DNA of 36,847 bases from an uncultured Campylobacter sp. (GTDB lineage Bacteria; Campylobacterota; Campylobacteria; Campylobacterales; Campylobacteraceae), in contig NZ_CALKTT010000026.1 of the NCBI RefSeq assembly GCF_937997535.1, positions 1 through 36,847 on the forward strand. The letters are read 5' to 3'. The position numbers and the translations under genes were made by a program. A model generated the notes under the pieces. That model saw only the letters and a program-made list of their open reading frames with translations. It made no database searches and was not told the origin of the DNA. Shown piece after piece: positions 1 to 10,200 of this stretch; position 1 is the first letter of the stretch; each line of letters starts with the position of its first letter.

Positions 1-308
1 CGCGGAATTTTAAATCCTACGTTCAAAAGCAGCTCGCTCGCGCCGAATAAATTTTAAAATTCTACTTACACGCGAGCTGCGCACGACAAATGGTTTAAAT
101 TTCGTCGTTTAAATTTAGATCTCACGGCTAAATTTCGCGGCCAAATTTGCACAGCGCGCAGTAAATTTTACGCCGTTTTAAAAACGCGCGCCGTATACCC
201 GCCGAAACGCTCGCCGCTTCTCAAAAATAATCGCGCAAAGCTAAATTTAGCGGCAATGCACAAAGGCACGTAAATTTAGAAATGCAGACGCGCGATGGGC
301 GGCCAGGC
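1..308. repeat. Gene-free stretch rich in RAATTY hexamers
   Basis: I see no convincing gene on either strand. By hand count there are about ten RAATTY hexamers (AAATTT, GAATTT, AAATTC) separated by GC-rich spacers. It lies downstream of the leftward thiF gene. I see no clear terminator hairpin. Confidence 0.6.
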
Positions 309-1103
309 TTAGCCCTCCTCGCCCAAAATCAGTCTAAGCGCGACGTTTGCCTGATGTGCGGCGCAGATCGCCACGCGCGGCGCGAGCAGCCCCACGCCCT
401 GAGCCGCGGCGCTTTTGCGGTCACCGCAGACGAAGACGTTTTTGCCGAGCCGCGTCGTGCGGATCTCGTTGGCGTCGCCGCTGCCCGCCATGCCGCTAGC
501 GCAGATCAAAAAGCGATCTGTGCCGCTGAGCGCGTCGAAAATCATCGCCTTCGCCGCCGCGTCGTCGAAGCACTCGCAAATTATACGCTCGTTTTTTAAA
601 ATTTCGGCTACGTTTTGCGCGGTAAGCCGCTCGTTTAAGGTTTGCACGCGCACGAACGGGTTTATGCGCGCGATTTTTTCGCGCAGAGCGGCCGTTTTGG
701 GCTTGTAGAGATCACCGATCTCGTACTGCTGGCGGTTGAGGTTGGTCGGTTCGACGACGTCAAAGTCGATCAAAAAGAGCTCGCCCACGCCTGCGCGCGC
801 AAGCAGGATCGCGACGTTGGAGCCGAGCCCGCCGAGCCCGCAGATCGCCACGCGCGAGCCTTGCAGCGCCTCGTTTACTGAAGGAGCGTTGCGAGCAAGC
901 ATCAGCTCGCGAAGCTCCTGAGGCGCCAGCTCCGCTCCGCGGGCAAGCAAAAAGAGCTCATCGCCCGCCTTTAGCTCGCAGTTCTGCGTGCTCGCATAGC
1001 CGTTTATCACGGCGATCTCGCCGCTAAATTTAACCTCGCGCTTCAGCCCGTCAAGATCGCTCGCGGCTGTTTCGTAAGCTTTGCCGTTTAATTTTATCTG
1101 CAT
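309..1103 (-). CDS. thiF: ThiF-family adenylyltransferase with N-terminal ThiS-like domain
   Basis: This is an E1-like enzyme expected to adenylate the C-terminus of the sulfur carrier ThiS during thiamine thiazole synthesis in the cytosol. Residues 1 to about 57 resemble a ThiS-type beta-grasp domain (start MQIKLNGKAYE), but that part lacks the terminal Gly-Gly and runs into the next domain, so it cannot be a carrier itself. From about residue 80 comes the E1 core: nucleotide loop GLGGLGSN, then IDFDVVEPTNLNRQQY with the conserved Asp and Arg. The length of 264 residues fits Campylobacter ThiF. The fused ThiS-like domain is known in this family. A RBS-like AGGATC precedes the ATG. No thiG or thiH is visible here, and thiS is about 0.9 kb upstream. 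Assignment by family is firm; the partner is inferred. Confidence 0.88.
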   Translation of the reverse strand: MQIKLNGKAYETAASDLDGLKREVKFSGEIAVINGYASTQNCELKAGDELFLLARGAELAPQELRELMLARNAPSVNEALQGSRVAICGLGGLGSNVAILLARAGVGELFLIDFDVVEPTNLNRQQYEIGDLYKPKTAALREKIARINPFVRVQTLNERLTAQNVAEILKNERIICECFDDAAAKAMIFDALSGTDRFLICASGMAGSGDANEIRTTRLGKNVFVCGDRKSAAAQGVGLLAPRVAICAAHQANVALRLILGEEG

Positions 1104-2040
1104 TTTGATCCTAAATTTTATCTTTTTGCCGTTTAAATTTATCGCGCAAATTTAAGCGCGCGGCGCCTTGCATCTGCGCGAACATAGCGCGCATTGATGC
1201 GGTATTGCGGCGCGGTTGCGGCAGAAATCTGCGCGGCTACTACGCACCGCGCAAACGCTCGCGTGAATTACGGCGCAAGCGGACGTACCTGGCGCATCGC
1301 ACGCGATTTTGATCTAAAAATTTCATCTTGCTTTAACGCGTCATGTTTCAAGCCTACTGCGCGCATTGTATTCAGCTAATACGGCGCGTCGTAGAGGTCC
1401 CGTACGGCAGCGCAATGCACACTAAATCCGTTAAATTTTAGCGCATTAACCCAACTTATCGGTTAAATTTAAAGCCGCGAAGCGCTAGAGCGATCCGCCG
1501 AATTTAAAAGCTTAAACGCACGAATAAATCCATGCTGCAGCTAAATTTAAAATTTCAAGCCGAACCGAACCGACGAAAAAGCGGCACGCAGCAACATACG
1601 TCGTAGCGTACATAGCGGCAGAGATCTCGGGGTAAATTTTAAAACCCCGCGCCCAGACCCCGCAACTTCGGCGTAAATTTTAATGCTCCCGCGCTCAAGC
1701 CTACGGCGCCGATGCGGTTTTAAAGCCCATATCATGCCACCGCAGCTGGCAACGCAAATTAGCGTTCCATTACCACAATAAAAATTTAAACTCTATCGCC
1801 GCGGAGCGAATTTTAAAACTCCTGCATTCGGTCGCCGCGGCTTCCTCATAAATTTAAAAATCCCAAACACGCTATGTCCCTGCGCCGCCGTATCGCTTAA
1901 AATTTTAACGACGCGCGCGCAAATTTTAAGCCCCAGCCGCTGTGTCGCCATGCCGCTTAAAATTTAACGGCTTCCTTAGTGACCTTCGCGCAGATTTAAA
2001 CCTAGGCTGCCGTAATTTAACATAACCCGAAGCTCCGACC
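1104..2040. repeat. 937-bp gene-free stretch with scattered RAATTY hexamers
   Basis: No ORF here has a plausible protein character. The short ORFs are arginine- and alanine-rich shadows. By hand count there are about 17 RAATTY hexamers, many as TAAATTTTAA-type palindromes, embedded in GC-rich sequence. The stretch separates thiS from thiF, which lie on the same strand. It probably contains the thiF promoter, but I could not pick a convincing -10 box. Confidence 0.6.
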
Positions 2041-2244
2041 TTAGCCGCCGCCTACGAACTCGACGATCTCATATTTTTTGCCGCTTGAGATCTGCGTGCG
2101 CTCCCACGCCTCTTTTTTTAAAATTTCGCCGTCGCGCTCGAGCGCCACGAAGCGCAGATCGTGTCCGCGCGAGCGCAAAAACTCGCTCACGCTCATATCC
2201 TGCGCCAGCTGCAGAGGCTCGCCGTTTACGCAGATCTCAATCAT
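2041..2244 (-). CDS. thiS: Sulfur carrier protein ThiS
   Basis: This small beta-grasp protein carries sulfur as a C-terminal thiocarboxylate to the thiazole synthase in thiamine synthesis. It has 67 residues, starting MIEICVNGEP and ending EFVGGG, so the terminal Gly-Gly needed for adenylation by ThiF is present, with one extra Gly. I chose the internal ATG at 2244 over the longer upstream ORF because the extension is not ThiS-like and 67 residues is the normal family length. The start overlaps the stop of the ABC-F gene by 8 bases, which suggests translational coupling with that gene. Confidence 0.87.
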   Translation of the reverse strand: MIEICVNGEPLQLAQDMSVSEFLRSRGHDLRFVALERDGEILKKEAWERTQISSGKKYEIVEFVGGG

Positions 2245-3829
2245 CGCTCGCCCCCAAGCTCTCGCGATACTCCTCGTAAGTACCCCTAAAATCGACAATT
2301 TCGCCGTCTCCTTTGAGATGCAAAATTCTATTTGCAAACGCGTCGATGAGCTCACGGTCGTGGCTCACGCAGATCGCGCAGCCCGCGAAGTTATACAGCG
2401 CCTCGCCAAGCGCGATGATCGCCTCAAGATCGAGGTGGTTGTTGGGCTCGTCGAGCACTAGCAGGTTTGGGCGTTGCAGCATTAGCTTGCTTAGCATCAC
2501 GCGGTGTTTCTCGCCGCCGCTTAGGCTGCCTACGCTTTTCTCCTGCTCCGCGCCGCTAAAAAGCATACGTCCAAGGCATTTGCGAATTTCATCCAGATCC
2601 CTATTTTGCGGGCTTTGCAGATATTCGTAGAGCTTGAGCTCGCCTGAAATTTTATTATTCGTATCCTGCGCAAAGTACCCGGGCTCGATCGTGGCGCCCA
2701 TGTGAACCTTGCCGCGCTGCGGCGCGAGCTCGCCCATGATGATCTTGCAAAGCGTGCTTTTGCCCACGCCGTTTCGCCCGATGATGCCGATCTTATCGCC
2801 GTGAGCGAGCTTGAGATTGAAATTTTTTAAAATTTTAATCTCGCCGAAGCTCATATCCACGCCGCTTAGCTCTAAAATTTCATTGCCGATCTCGCGCGCG
2901 GGCTTAAATAAAATACTAGGCTCTCTGCGCGAAGAGGTCGCAAGCTCGCTAAGATCGAGTTTGTCGAGCTGTTTTTGACGGCTCGTGGCCTGCTTGGCTT
3001 TGCTTGCGTTGGCGCTGAAGCGAGCGATAAATTTTTCAAGCTCAGCCTTCTCTTTGAGCTTTTTCTCGCGCTCAAACTGCGCCTGTTTGGCGATGAGATT
3101 GGACGCGATGAACCAGTCGTCGTAATTGCCGCTAAATTCGCGCACCCGCCTAAAATCAACGTCGAGGATGTCCGTGCAGACGTGGTTTAAAAAGTGGCGG
3201 TCGTGGCTGATGACTACGAGCGTGCCGGCGTGGCGATTTAGCTCAAACTCGAGCCACGAAATGGCGTCGATATCGAGATTGTTCGTAGGCTCGTCCAAAA
3301 ACAGCACGTCGGGGCGCGGGAAGAGCACCTGCGCGAGCAGAACCTTAAATTTATCACTCGTCTCGATCTCGCTCATCTTTTTATCGAAGTCGTTCAGCCC
3401 CAGCGAACTTAAAATTTTCTCGATCCGCGTTTCGTACTCGTAAGCGGGATCCTCCTCGGCGCAGATCATCTCAAGCTCGCCGAGGCGCTCGTTTATCTCG
3501 TCGTTAAACTCGCCCGCTTCGTAAAGCTGCGTCTTTTCGCGCACGGCGTCATAAAGGCGCTTGTTGCCGTAAAGCACGGCGTCTTTGACGCTGAAACTTT
3601 CAAAGGCGAACTGATCCTGCCCCAAAACGCCGATTTTAAGCCCGCTTTCAATCAAAATTTCGCCGCTGCTTGCTTCGATCTGTCCGCTTAAAATTTTAAG
3701 TAGCGTCGATTTACCCGCGCCGTTTGCGCCGATGAGACCGTAGCGCCTGCCCTTATCGAGGCTCAAATTTACGTTTTCAAAAAGCAGCTGTTTGCCGAAG
3801 CGCATCGTTAGATCTTTGATTTCAACCAT
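2237..3829 (-). CDS. ybiT: ABC-F family ATPase, YbiT-like
   Basis: This is a soluble protein with two ATP-binding cassettes and no membrane segment, the ABC-F plan of translation factors that act on the ribosome. There are two Walker A motifs, GANGAGKST near residue 34 and GRNGVGKST near residue 350, and two Walker B/D-loop motifs, DEPTNNLD and DEPNNHLD. The second signature is intact (LSGGEKHRV). The first is degenerate (MSEIETSDKFKVLLAQ), as also in E. coli YbiT (MSEVAPGWKLRVLLAQ), which is why I choose that subfamily. A linker with many Lys and Glu lies between the cassettes. I chose the ATG at 3829 (MVEIKDLT) because AAGGA lies just upstream; this gives 530 residues, the length of E. coli YbiT. 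thiS overlaps its 3' end. Confidence 0.88.
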   Translation of the reverse strand: MVEIKDLTMRFGKQLLFENVNLSLDKGRRYGLIGANGAGKSTLLKILSGQIEASSGEILIESGLKIGVLGQDQFAFESFSVKDAVLYGNKRLYDAVREKTQLYEAGEFNDEINERLGELEMICAEEDPAYEYETRIEKILSSLGLNDFDKKMSEIETSDKFKVLLAQVLFPRPDVLFLDEPTNNLDIDAISWLEFELNRHAGTLVVISHDRHFLNHVCTDILDVDFRRVREFSGNYDDWFIASNLIAKQAQFEREKKLKEKAELEKFIARFSANASKAKQATSRQKQLDKLDLSELATSSRREPSILFKPAREIGNEILELSGVDMSFGEIKILKNFNLKLAHGDKIGIIGRNGVGKSTLCKIIMGELAPQRGKVHMGATIEPGYFAQDTNNKISGELKLYEYLQSPQNRDLDEIRKCLGRMLFSGAEQEKSVGSLSGGEKHRVMLSKLMLQRPNLLVLDEPNNHLDLEAIIALGEALYNFAGCAICVSHDRELIDAFANRILHLKGDGEIVDFRGTYEEYRESLGASDD

Positions 3830-3955
3830 ATTTTTCCTTTTAAATTTCTCTTTGCATTGCCTTGCGCGCGGGCTTCTGCTAGGTTTTGCGCGCAAATTTC
3901 ATCTCGCGGTTTATTGCGGCTTTTGCGCCGTTCGGAGCTGCGATAAATTTCTCCT

Positions 3956-3961
3956 ATTGTA
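3956..3961 (-). promoter_or_regulatory. Putative sigma-70 -10 box for ybiT-thiS
   Basis: TACAAT on the minus strand, about 127 bases upstream of the ybiT ATG. Campylobacter promoters usually have a good -10 box and no -35 box, so this is a weak assignment. The long leader contains RAATTY sites. Confidence 0.4.
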
Positions 3962-4038
3962 GCTTAAAATTCTGAAATTTCGCCGAAGGAGCGCGAGCGG
4001 GCGCGATTAAATTTAAACCGCTAGAGCAATTTAAAATT

Positions 4039-5166
4039 TTAGCCGCTGTAATCGCTATCGCGAGTGATGATGAGCGTGTAGTTCGGATATGCCGCGCGCA
4101 CCTGCTTACAGACCGCACGAAACGTCGCCTCCATATCGGGCGCTGCGAAATCGACGATAACGTCAAAGCTGATCGCGCGCTTTTCCTCGTCGAGATAAAA
4201 TCCATGTATCTGCGAGACGAACTCATGCGAAAACGCCATCTGCTTGATATGCTCGTAGATCTCGGCGGCGCGCGGATCGTTCCTGTTAAACGCGTAAATT
4301 CCTACGGTATCCAGGATGATATTAAATTTCGCAAAAACGGCATTTTGGATGCGGCGCGTAAGAGCGTCGATCTGCGCTGCGGTCGTGTCCTCTGCGACTT
4401 CGATGTGGATGCTGCCGACCATCTTATCGGGTCCGTAGTCATGAAACATCAGATCGTATGCGCCGATGACGCCCTCAAAGCCCCGCACGACGTCGTAAAT
4501 TTCATTCGTCAGCTCCAGGCTCGGACGCGAACCCAAAAGCTTGCTGATGGTATCGCGTAGAATTTCATACGCCGTTTTGATCAGAAGAGCCGAAATTATC
4601 GCGCCCAGATACGCTTCTAAGCTCAGCCCAAAAATAAGCGAAATCAAAGCCGCTACGAGGGTGGCTAGCGATACGAGCGCATCGTATTTGGCATCCACGC
4701 CGCTAGCGATGAGCGAGTCCGAGTTTACGCGCTCGCCCGTCTTTTGCGTGTAAAGCCCCAGGCTAAATTTCGCCGCGACCGCTACGGCGATGATGACGAG
4801 AGAAACCGCATTATAATTCGCCGCCTGCGGATGAATGATCTTTTTGATCGATTCGACGAGCGAGACGCCGCCGGTGTAGAGGATGATGACGGCGATTACG
4901 ATCGCGCTTAGATACTCGATCCTGCCGTGTCCGAAGGGATGCGCGCGATCGGGCTGCTTGCTAGCAAGACGTACGCCCACGATCGTAATGGCGGACGAGA
5001 GTGCGTCGCTTAGGTTGTTTACGGCATCAAGTACGATCGCGATCGAGCCCGAAATCAGCCCTACGACGCCCTTAAATGCCGCTAAAATTATATTTGAAAT
5101 GATACCGATCGCACCGGTGCGAACGATGATTTTATCCCTGCTATACGCCGCTTGAGGCACTTCCAT
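4039..5166 (-). CDS. Cation diffusion facilitator (CDF) metal exporter
   Basis: This is an inner-membrane divalent-metal/proton antiporter of the CDF family. About six hydrophobic segments fill residues 15 to 205. The metal site appears as AVNNLSDALSS in segment 2 (N50/D54) and DAKYD in segment 5 (D158/D162). The lack of His in both motifs argues against the classical zinc type and is compatible with Mn or Fe, but that is inference. A cytoplasmic C-terminal domain follows, longer than in FieF, with what look like two ferredoxin-like parts (about residues 210-290 and 300-375). The ATG has a strong AAAGGAG. It is second in a unit with the secreted protein upstream, 18 bases away. Confidence 0.87.
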   Translation of the reverse strand: MEVPQAAYSRDKIIVRTGAIGIISNIILAAFKGVVGLISGSIAIVLDAVNNLSDALSSAITIVGVRLASKQPDRAHPFGHGRIEYLSAIVIAVIILYTGGVSLVESIKKIIHPQAANYNAVSLVIIAVAVAAKFSLGLYTQKTGERVNSDSLIASGVDAKYDALVSLATLVAALISLIFGLSLEAYLGAIISALLIKTAYEILRDTISKLLGSRPSLELTNEIYDVVRGFEGVIGAYDLMFHDYGPDKMVGSIHIEVAEDTTAAQIDALTRRIQNAVFAKFNIILDTVGIYAFNRNDPRAAEIYEHIKQMAFSHEFVSQIHGFYLDEEKRAISFDVIVDFAAPDMEATFRAVCKQVRAAYPNYTLIITRDSDYSG

Positions 5167-5184
5167 TATCTCTCCTTTGAAATT

Positions 5185-5565
5185 TTACTCTAAGCCGCAA
5201 TCGCTGCGCGTGTAGGTCAGATCGGCGATTTTTTCGCCGCTTTGCAGAAATTCTCGTACGCCTATGCGATTTAGACCGCCCGCTTTCATCATCGCGCATA
5301 CGTCCTTTTGCCTGTTGGCGCGCAAAATGCTTTCAAAATTTTGCTTGATTTTGGGATCTACTTTATCCCAAATTTCATTTTTTAGAATCGTAGGAATTAC
5401 AAATTTATCGCCCTCGCATGTAGCCGCGCCCAACTCTATATTTTTAGTCGCGGGGTGACTGTGCCCATTTACGGCGTCCGCCAAAGTCTTGCAGCGCTCG
5501 GCATCTCCCGCAAGCGCTGCGCTGCAGATAAATACGCCGAACAAGGCGGGTATAAATTTTTTCAT
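5185..5565 (-). CDS. Small secreted protein of unknown function
   Basis: It has 126 residues with a clear Sec signal peptide: MKK, a hydrophobic core, then a cleavage site near SAALA-GD. The mature part has four Cys (near RCKT, ATCEG, VCAMM, DCGLE), which could form two disulfides in the periplasm. I do not recognise the family. Its place directly before the CDF exporter, with 18 bases between them, suggests co-transcription and perhaps a role in metal handling, but nothing in the sequence proves that. An AGGAG-like RBS precedes the ATG. Confidence 0.75.
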   Translation of the reverse strand: MKKFIPALFGVFICSAALAGDAERCKTLADAVNGHSHPATKNIELGAATCEGDKFVIPTILKNEIWDKVDPKIKQNFESILRANRQKDVCAMMKAGGLNRIGVREFLQSGEKIADLTYTRSDCGLE

Positions 5566-5593
5566 TTTTATCTCCTGATTTTATTTGAAATTT

Positions 5594-5599
5594 ATCATA
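5594..5599 (-). promoter_or_regulatory. Putative -10 box for the secreted protein - CDF unit
   Basis: TATGAT on the minus strand, 29 bases before the ATG at 5565 and inside an AT-rich stretch. This fits the usual -10-dominated Campylobacter promoter. No operator is visible. Confidence 0.5.
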
Positions 5600-5926
5600 T
5601 TAAAATTTTAAATTCAATCTATTTTTAAAATTTAAGAACCCTCTGCGCGGCGCAAATCCGCGAACCGCCAAAATTACTTACGTTAAATTAGCGGCGTAAA
5701 TTCCATAAATCACCGCTAGAAATTTTCTAAATCGCGGCAAAAATTCTTTAAATTCCGCGCAAAATTCTATGAGTAGAAATTTTGCGACGGATCGCATGCG
5801 CTCGCTCAAAGCGGCGTGCGGCGAGATCGTCCGTATCTTTTTCAAACTCGCCGTTTAAGTTATAGATTTAACGCAGCTTAAAAAAAAGCTCCAGCCAATC
5901 CGCGCCCGCCGTTTAAATTTATAAAT
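5600..5926. repeat. Gene-free stretch with RAATTY hexamers
   Basis: I see no supported gene. With the promoter part (from 5566) I count about 12 RAATTY sites in 361 bases, mostly AAATTC and AAATTT. It lies downstream of the leftward dapD gene. No clear terminator is seen. Confidence 0.55.
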
Positions 5927-7120
5927 TTAATGCAGTTCCGCGTTGAGTTTGATCGCGCGCTTGCTAACGCTTGCTGTAATCTGCCCGCTTTGGCTATTTT
6001 GTCGGAAGTGCAGACCGCTAAGCCCGGCAAGCTCAAGCCCTTTATAAATTTCACGATCAAACGCAAAGCCCGCATTTAGCGCCGCTAGCGCCTCGCGATC
6101 CTTTTGCGCGATGAAAACCTTCGTGCCCTCAAGTATCGCGATGCCGGCATCCACGATACAGCGATCACCGAGCGGAATGCCCGTTACGGAGTTTGCGCCC
6201 AGCAGGCAGTGCTTGCCGATGCTCACAGCATTGCCGTTGGTGCCGCTTAGCACGCCCAAAATCGACGCGCCACCGCCTATATCGCTGCCCTCGCCCACGA
6301 CGACCGAGCTGCTGACGCGCCCCTCGATCATAACGCTGCCAGTCGTGCCTGCGTTGAAATTCACATACGCAGCACCCGGCATCACGGTCGTACCCGCGGC
6401 GATATGCGCACCCAAACGCACCTTCGCATCATCTAAAATCCGAACGTTTTGCGGCGGCACGACGTGGCTTAGGTAGCGCGGAAATTTATCGACGCTGATT
6501 ATGCGTGGATAGCGACCTTGCATTTTTAAAGAGATTTCGTTTTCACGCAGCCACCAAAGCTCGATTGGGCGGGCGTTTTCGTCCCATGCGACGTTCGGAA
6601 GCACGCTAAATGCGCCGTCTAGATTGAGCGTGCGCGGCTCGCAGAGATCTAGCGAAAGCGCGTAAAGCTTGAGATAGACGCTCTCGACGCTTTTCGGCGC
6701 GGTATCCTCAAAGATAAAACTAGCGCAAAAGCTCGCGTGCTCGTCCGATTTCATCGCCTCTTTAACCGCAAGCAGCACCTGCAGATTTTTGTGCGCGCCC
6801 TCTTTGGCGTCTGGCTGTAGAAATTTTAAAGCCTCGATCGCCTTTTTTAGGGCTTTGTGCGTTAGCGGAAGGACGCACTCACTACCGCTAAAATCCACGA
6901 CCTCGCCGCATTCGGTTAGAGCATGGATTAGCACTGCTGCGCTTGTTAGCCCATCTTTAAAATTTACGTGCGCGTAATTTACGCTTAGGCTTTTGTGCCC
7001 CTCCGCACACCCCTTAAATACGCGCCCGACCGCCCACATGATCGGATCGCGATAGCCCTTTTGGGCGCGAACTTTATCTGCAAAAGCCTGAAGCTCGCTT
7101 AGGCTTTTAATCTCTTTCAT
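5927..7120 (-). CDS. dapD: Tetrahydrodipicolinate N-succinyltransferase DapD
   Basis: It transfers succinyl from succinyl-CoA to tetrahydrodipicolinate in the succinylase route to meso-diaminopimelate and lysine, so it feeds peptidoglycan. It has 397 residues, the long epsilonproteobacterial form. The C-terminal half shows the left-handed beta-helix with hexapeptide repeats (LGAHIAAGTTVMPGAAYVNF, then IGGGASILGVLSG and IGKHCLLGANSVTGI). The N-terminal half contains family segments such as RDPIMWAVGRVFKG. AAGGATTAAAT gives a good RBS for this ATG. It is monocistronic as far as I can see. Nothing is odd. Confidence 0.93.
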   Translation of the reverse strand: MKEIKSLSELQAFADKVRAQKGYRDPIMWAVGRVFKGCAEGHKSLSVNYAHVNFKDGLTSAAVLIHALTECGEVVDFSGSECVLPLTHKALKKAIEALKFLQPDAKEGAHKNLQVLLAVKEAMKSDEHASFCASFIFEDTAPKSVESVYLKLYALSLDLCEPRTLNLDGAFSVLPNVAWDENARPIELWWLRENEISLKMQGRYPRIISVDKFPRYLSHVVPPQNVRILDDAKVRLGAHIAAGTTVMPGAAYVNFNAGTTGSVMIEGRVSSSVVVGEGSDIGGGASILGVLSGTNGNAVSIGKHCLLGANSVTGIPLGDRCIVDAGIAILEGTKVFIAQKDREALAALNAGFAFDREIYKGLELAGLSGLHFRQNSQSGQITASVSKRAIKLNAELH

Positions 7121-7150
7121 ATTTAATCCTTAATCGCAAAATTGCGCGGG

Positions 7151-7156
7151 AGTATA
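7151..7156 (-). promoter_or_regulatory. Putative -10 box for dapD
   Basis: TATACT on the minus strand, 31 bases before the dapD ATG, with a T- and A-rich stretch just upstream as is common in Campylobacter promoters. Confidence 0.55.
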
Positions 7157-7218
7157 GCTAAATTTAATTTAAAAATAATCAAATTTTGCCAAATTGATTC
7201 GTCCGCCATAAAATGCTT

Positions 7219-10200
7219 TTACTCGTAAATATCCACTTTTTCCTCTTCGTTAGCTATTTTTAAATATTGCTCAGCGAACTCACGCATTATCGTTGCGAAT
7301 CTAGTAAAACCTTCCGCATCAAGGGCTTCGGCTTTTTCTTGATTCTGCTTAGCAAGCTCTCGCTCTTCCCGCCCGTAAGTAAAAGTATGTATTCCGCGCC
7401 GATTAAAAAGCGTGAGCGTGAATTCGGAGCGTATTTTATCGGCATCTCTAGCATCTAAAATATCGGCCACGGCTTTATGGATCCAAAGTCCGCCCGGATC
7501 GGCAGGCGCATAAGTTAAAATTTGTCCAATATAGTGCCTAGCAACTCCTATATGCCCCGTCTCTTCGGTAATCCTTTTGGCCTCCTTGATCCACTCTTTA
7601 AATGCATTTTCGTCAAATTTTCCATCTTCTTTAACTCCCGGATAAAGTTTCCATTCATATAAAATATCGTAGGCATTTTGGGCCAGATAGCGTTTATTCT
7701 CATCTATTTCTTTAGCACTGTCGCTTTTATCATACTTGGAACGAAAGGCGAGAGCAATCATATCGGCAAAGAATTGCGGATCGGAAGCTAGTTTTTTTTC
7801 GATTGCTGTAGGGGATTCTTCTGTAGAAAATCTTTTTAGCCAAGAAAAGAACCTAGATTCAATTTTAAGCAGTATGTCTTGATCTATAGTTTTTGATTTT
7901 TGAAGACGCTTAATTAGCTCAACTACATCATAGGCCACATAGCTATAGTCGGTAAGTTCTTGCTTACCGCTTTTACTATCAAGGACCGAGATAAGCGAAC
8001 GAACCGCTAAGGCTTCATTAATTTCGGCTTTATTTGCCTTGTGAGCAGCGCAGATAACGGCCGCACCTTCGCGCCCATACGTAAGCAATTTTTCGGTTGC
8101 CTCATTCAGATTGCTGTCTGATTCATAGGGATTAACTTTAACGTTTTTCCAGTACAGATCCTCGCTATTTTCTCCTAAATACTTAGAAACCGCTTTCCAT
8201 ATCTCTTCATTGAAAGGTAAAAGCAACAGAAATTTAGCGCGTTGCTCTAAAGACCAATCTTTTTGCATAATCATTTCAGCCCAATCAATGCCGATTTTAT
8301 AAAATTTGATCCGTGCATACCCGCTTAAAACCTGCTTTTCAACTTCATCATTTGAATCAAGAAATGTTGGCAATAGTTCATTTTCAATCAAATCATATTC
8401 TATTTCGCCCAAAGCTCGACCTACATCAAACGGCGAAGCTACTTTTTTGGCAAAATTTATGCACTTTATCAAACCTCCGCTGTCCAAAATTTCTTTTATA
8501 GCGGAATTGCGTTTTTTAGCGAGCCTTTCTATCTGCATATCGCGGTCACCATCTCCGTCCAACAACTCAAAAACTACGCCATTAAATAAATAACGATATT
8601 TTATTTCCGGCGAAGATGGCGCAAGACTATCGGCTATGTTTTTGATTTTGCAAAGTTTTTCTTCGGGCAATGCCCAGTTAGTATTAGAAAATTTTCTATG
8701 ACGACGCACAATCTCATCGAGTTTCTCCCAAACCAAATAGCGTTTTTCTTCGGGCAAATTTATTATGTTATCCGACAAGCAATAATCAAGAATAAAATCG
8801 TATGCATTTTTGGGCAAATTTGAAAGCCTTTCTATAAGCTCAATAAATTTATCCACGTCTTCTTTTGCTAAATCAATCATAAGCTCGGATAAAGCAGCAA
8901 TTTGCTCCAAATATTCATTTTGAAATACACCATCCTTCCAATCTAACGGGATAAAATCTCTCCAAATAGGGCGATAGTTTCCGCTTGTGACTTGGCAACC
9001 TTGCGGAAGCAACTCTAGCAGCAGAGACCATCCGATTTTAGGTTGATTTTTTATCACGGCTTTGATCGCCGCTTTTCTTATATCAAATTTTACGGTAGTT
9101 TGCACATGCCAAGGTAAAAATATATTCACAAGCGATCTCATAGGACGATTTGCCCAAGATCCGCCGGGATCAATAGAGGCAAGATCCACCAAAATAACCG
9201 CTACTCTTGATAAATAATTAGGAGACCATGCCAGCTCTTCAAGAGCCCAAAGTAAACCGCACATGTAATTACGCCCCTCTATTCCGTTTCCTTCTTGTTC
9301 AAATAGTTTATGAAAAGGAGAATTCGAAATATCGACCAATGACAACTCTACAGCATCAAGAAATTCGCTGGGCGCGGCTTCTGCTAAAAGCGGTAAGTAG
9401 TAATCTATGCTCGCCCATCGCTCCCAATCCGCCCCATCAAGCAATGTGCGCACAATAAAATTTACAGCGTTTAAAGCTTCATTGCAAGAGCAGTTACTAA
9501 GTGCTTGAGGGCGACTACCCATCAAAGCAAGCGTTTGAGAAATTCCTTTTCTAATATTTTGCGAATAGTTTAATTGTTTTCCATAAAAACTAGCGGCACA
9601 TCGTTCTTCTTTCAGCAAATCAAGCGCCGGATCTCTTTCTTCTAAAACTGAAATCGCTATACTCTTAAAACGGGCTAGATCGTCATTTGAGATCATACCT
9701 CCAAGGACATCCCAAGCCTCATCACAAGAAATAACTTTCCATTTTCCCTCTATCAAAGTAAACGGAGAGTCTGGACGTAAAGCGTCGGCTCTAAATTTTT
9801 CCATCCATTCTTTATAACTTTTGCCGACAAATTCTTCTATAGCTTGAATGTCCGCTTTATTTTCTTCATCCCATCGACCTATTAAACAGGCTTTTGCCAA
9901 TTCGCGAGCAGTATTTCGTTTCGCATACGACGGCGCAGCAACTCCTACGAGATACCTCATAAGTGCAGACAGCCTCCTATTTCCTATTTTAGCAAATTCC
10001 TCTGCAAGAGCATCTGGGAACTGCGCTTTCGTCAGTATCTCTTTGATCTGATATGATGGAGGACTTTTAAGGTCTATAACATCGTCATTACCAATTGATG
10101 GGGCATCGCAAAACGGCGCGATCACTCCATGCCCTTTTTCTATGGCTAACGCAAGTAAATTTTGTTGTTCATCATCCAAGCCTAGCCTTGGGCTAGCAAC

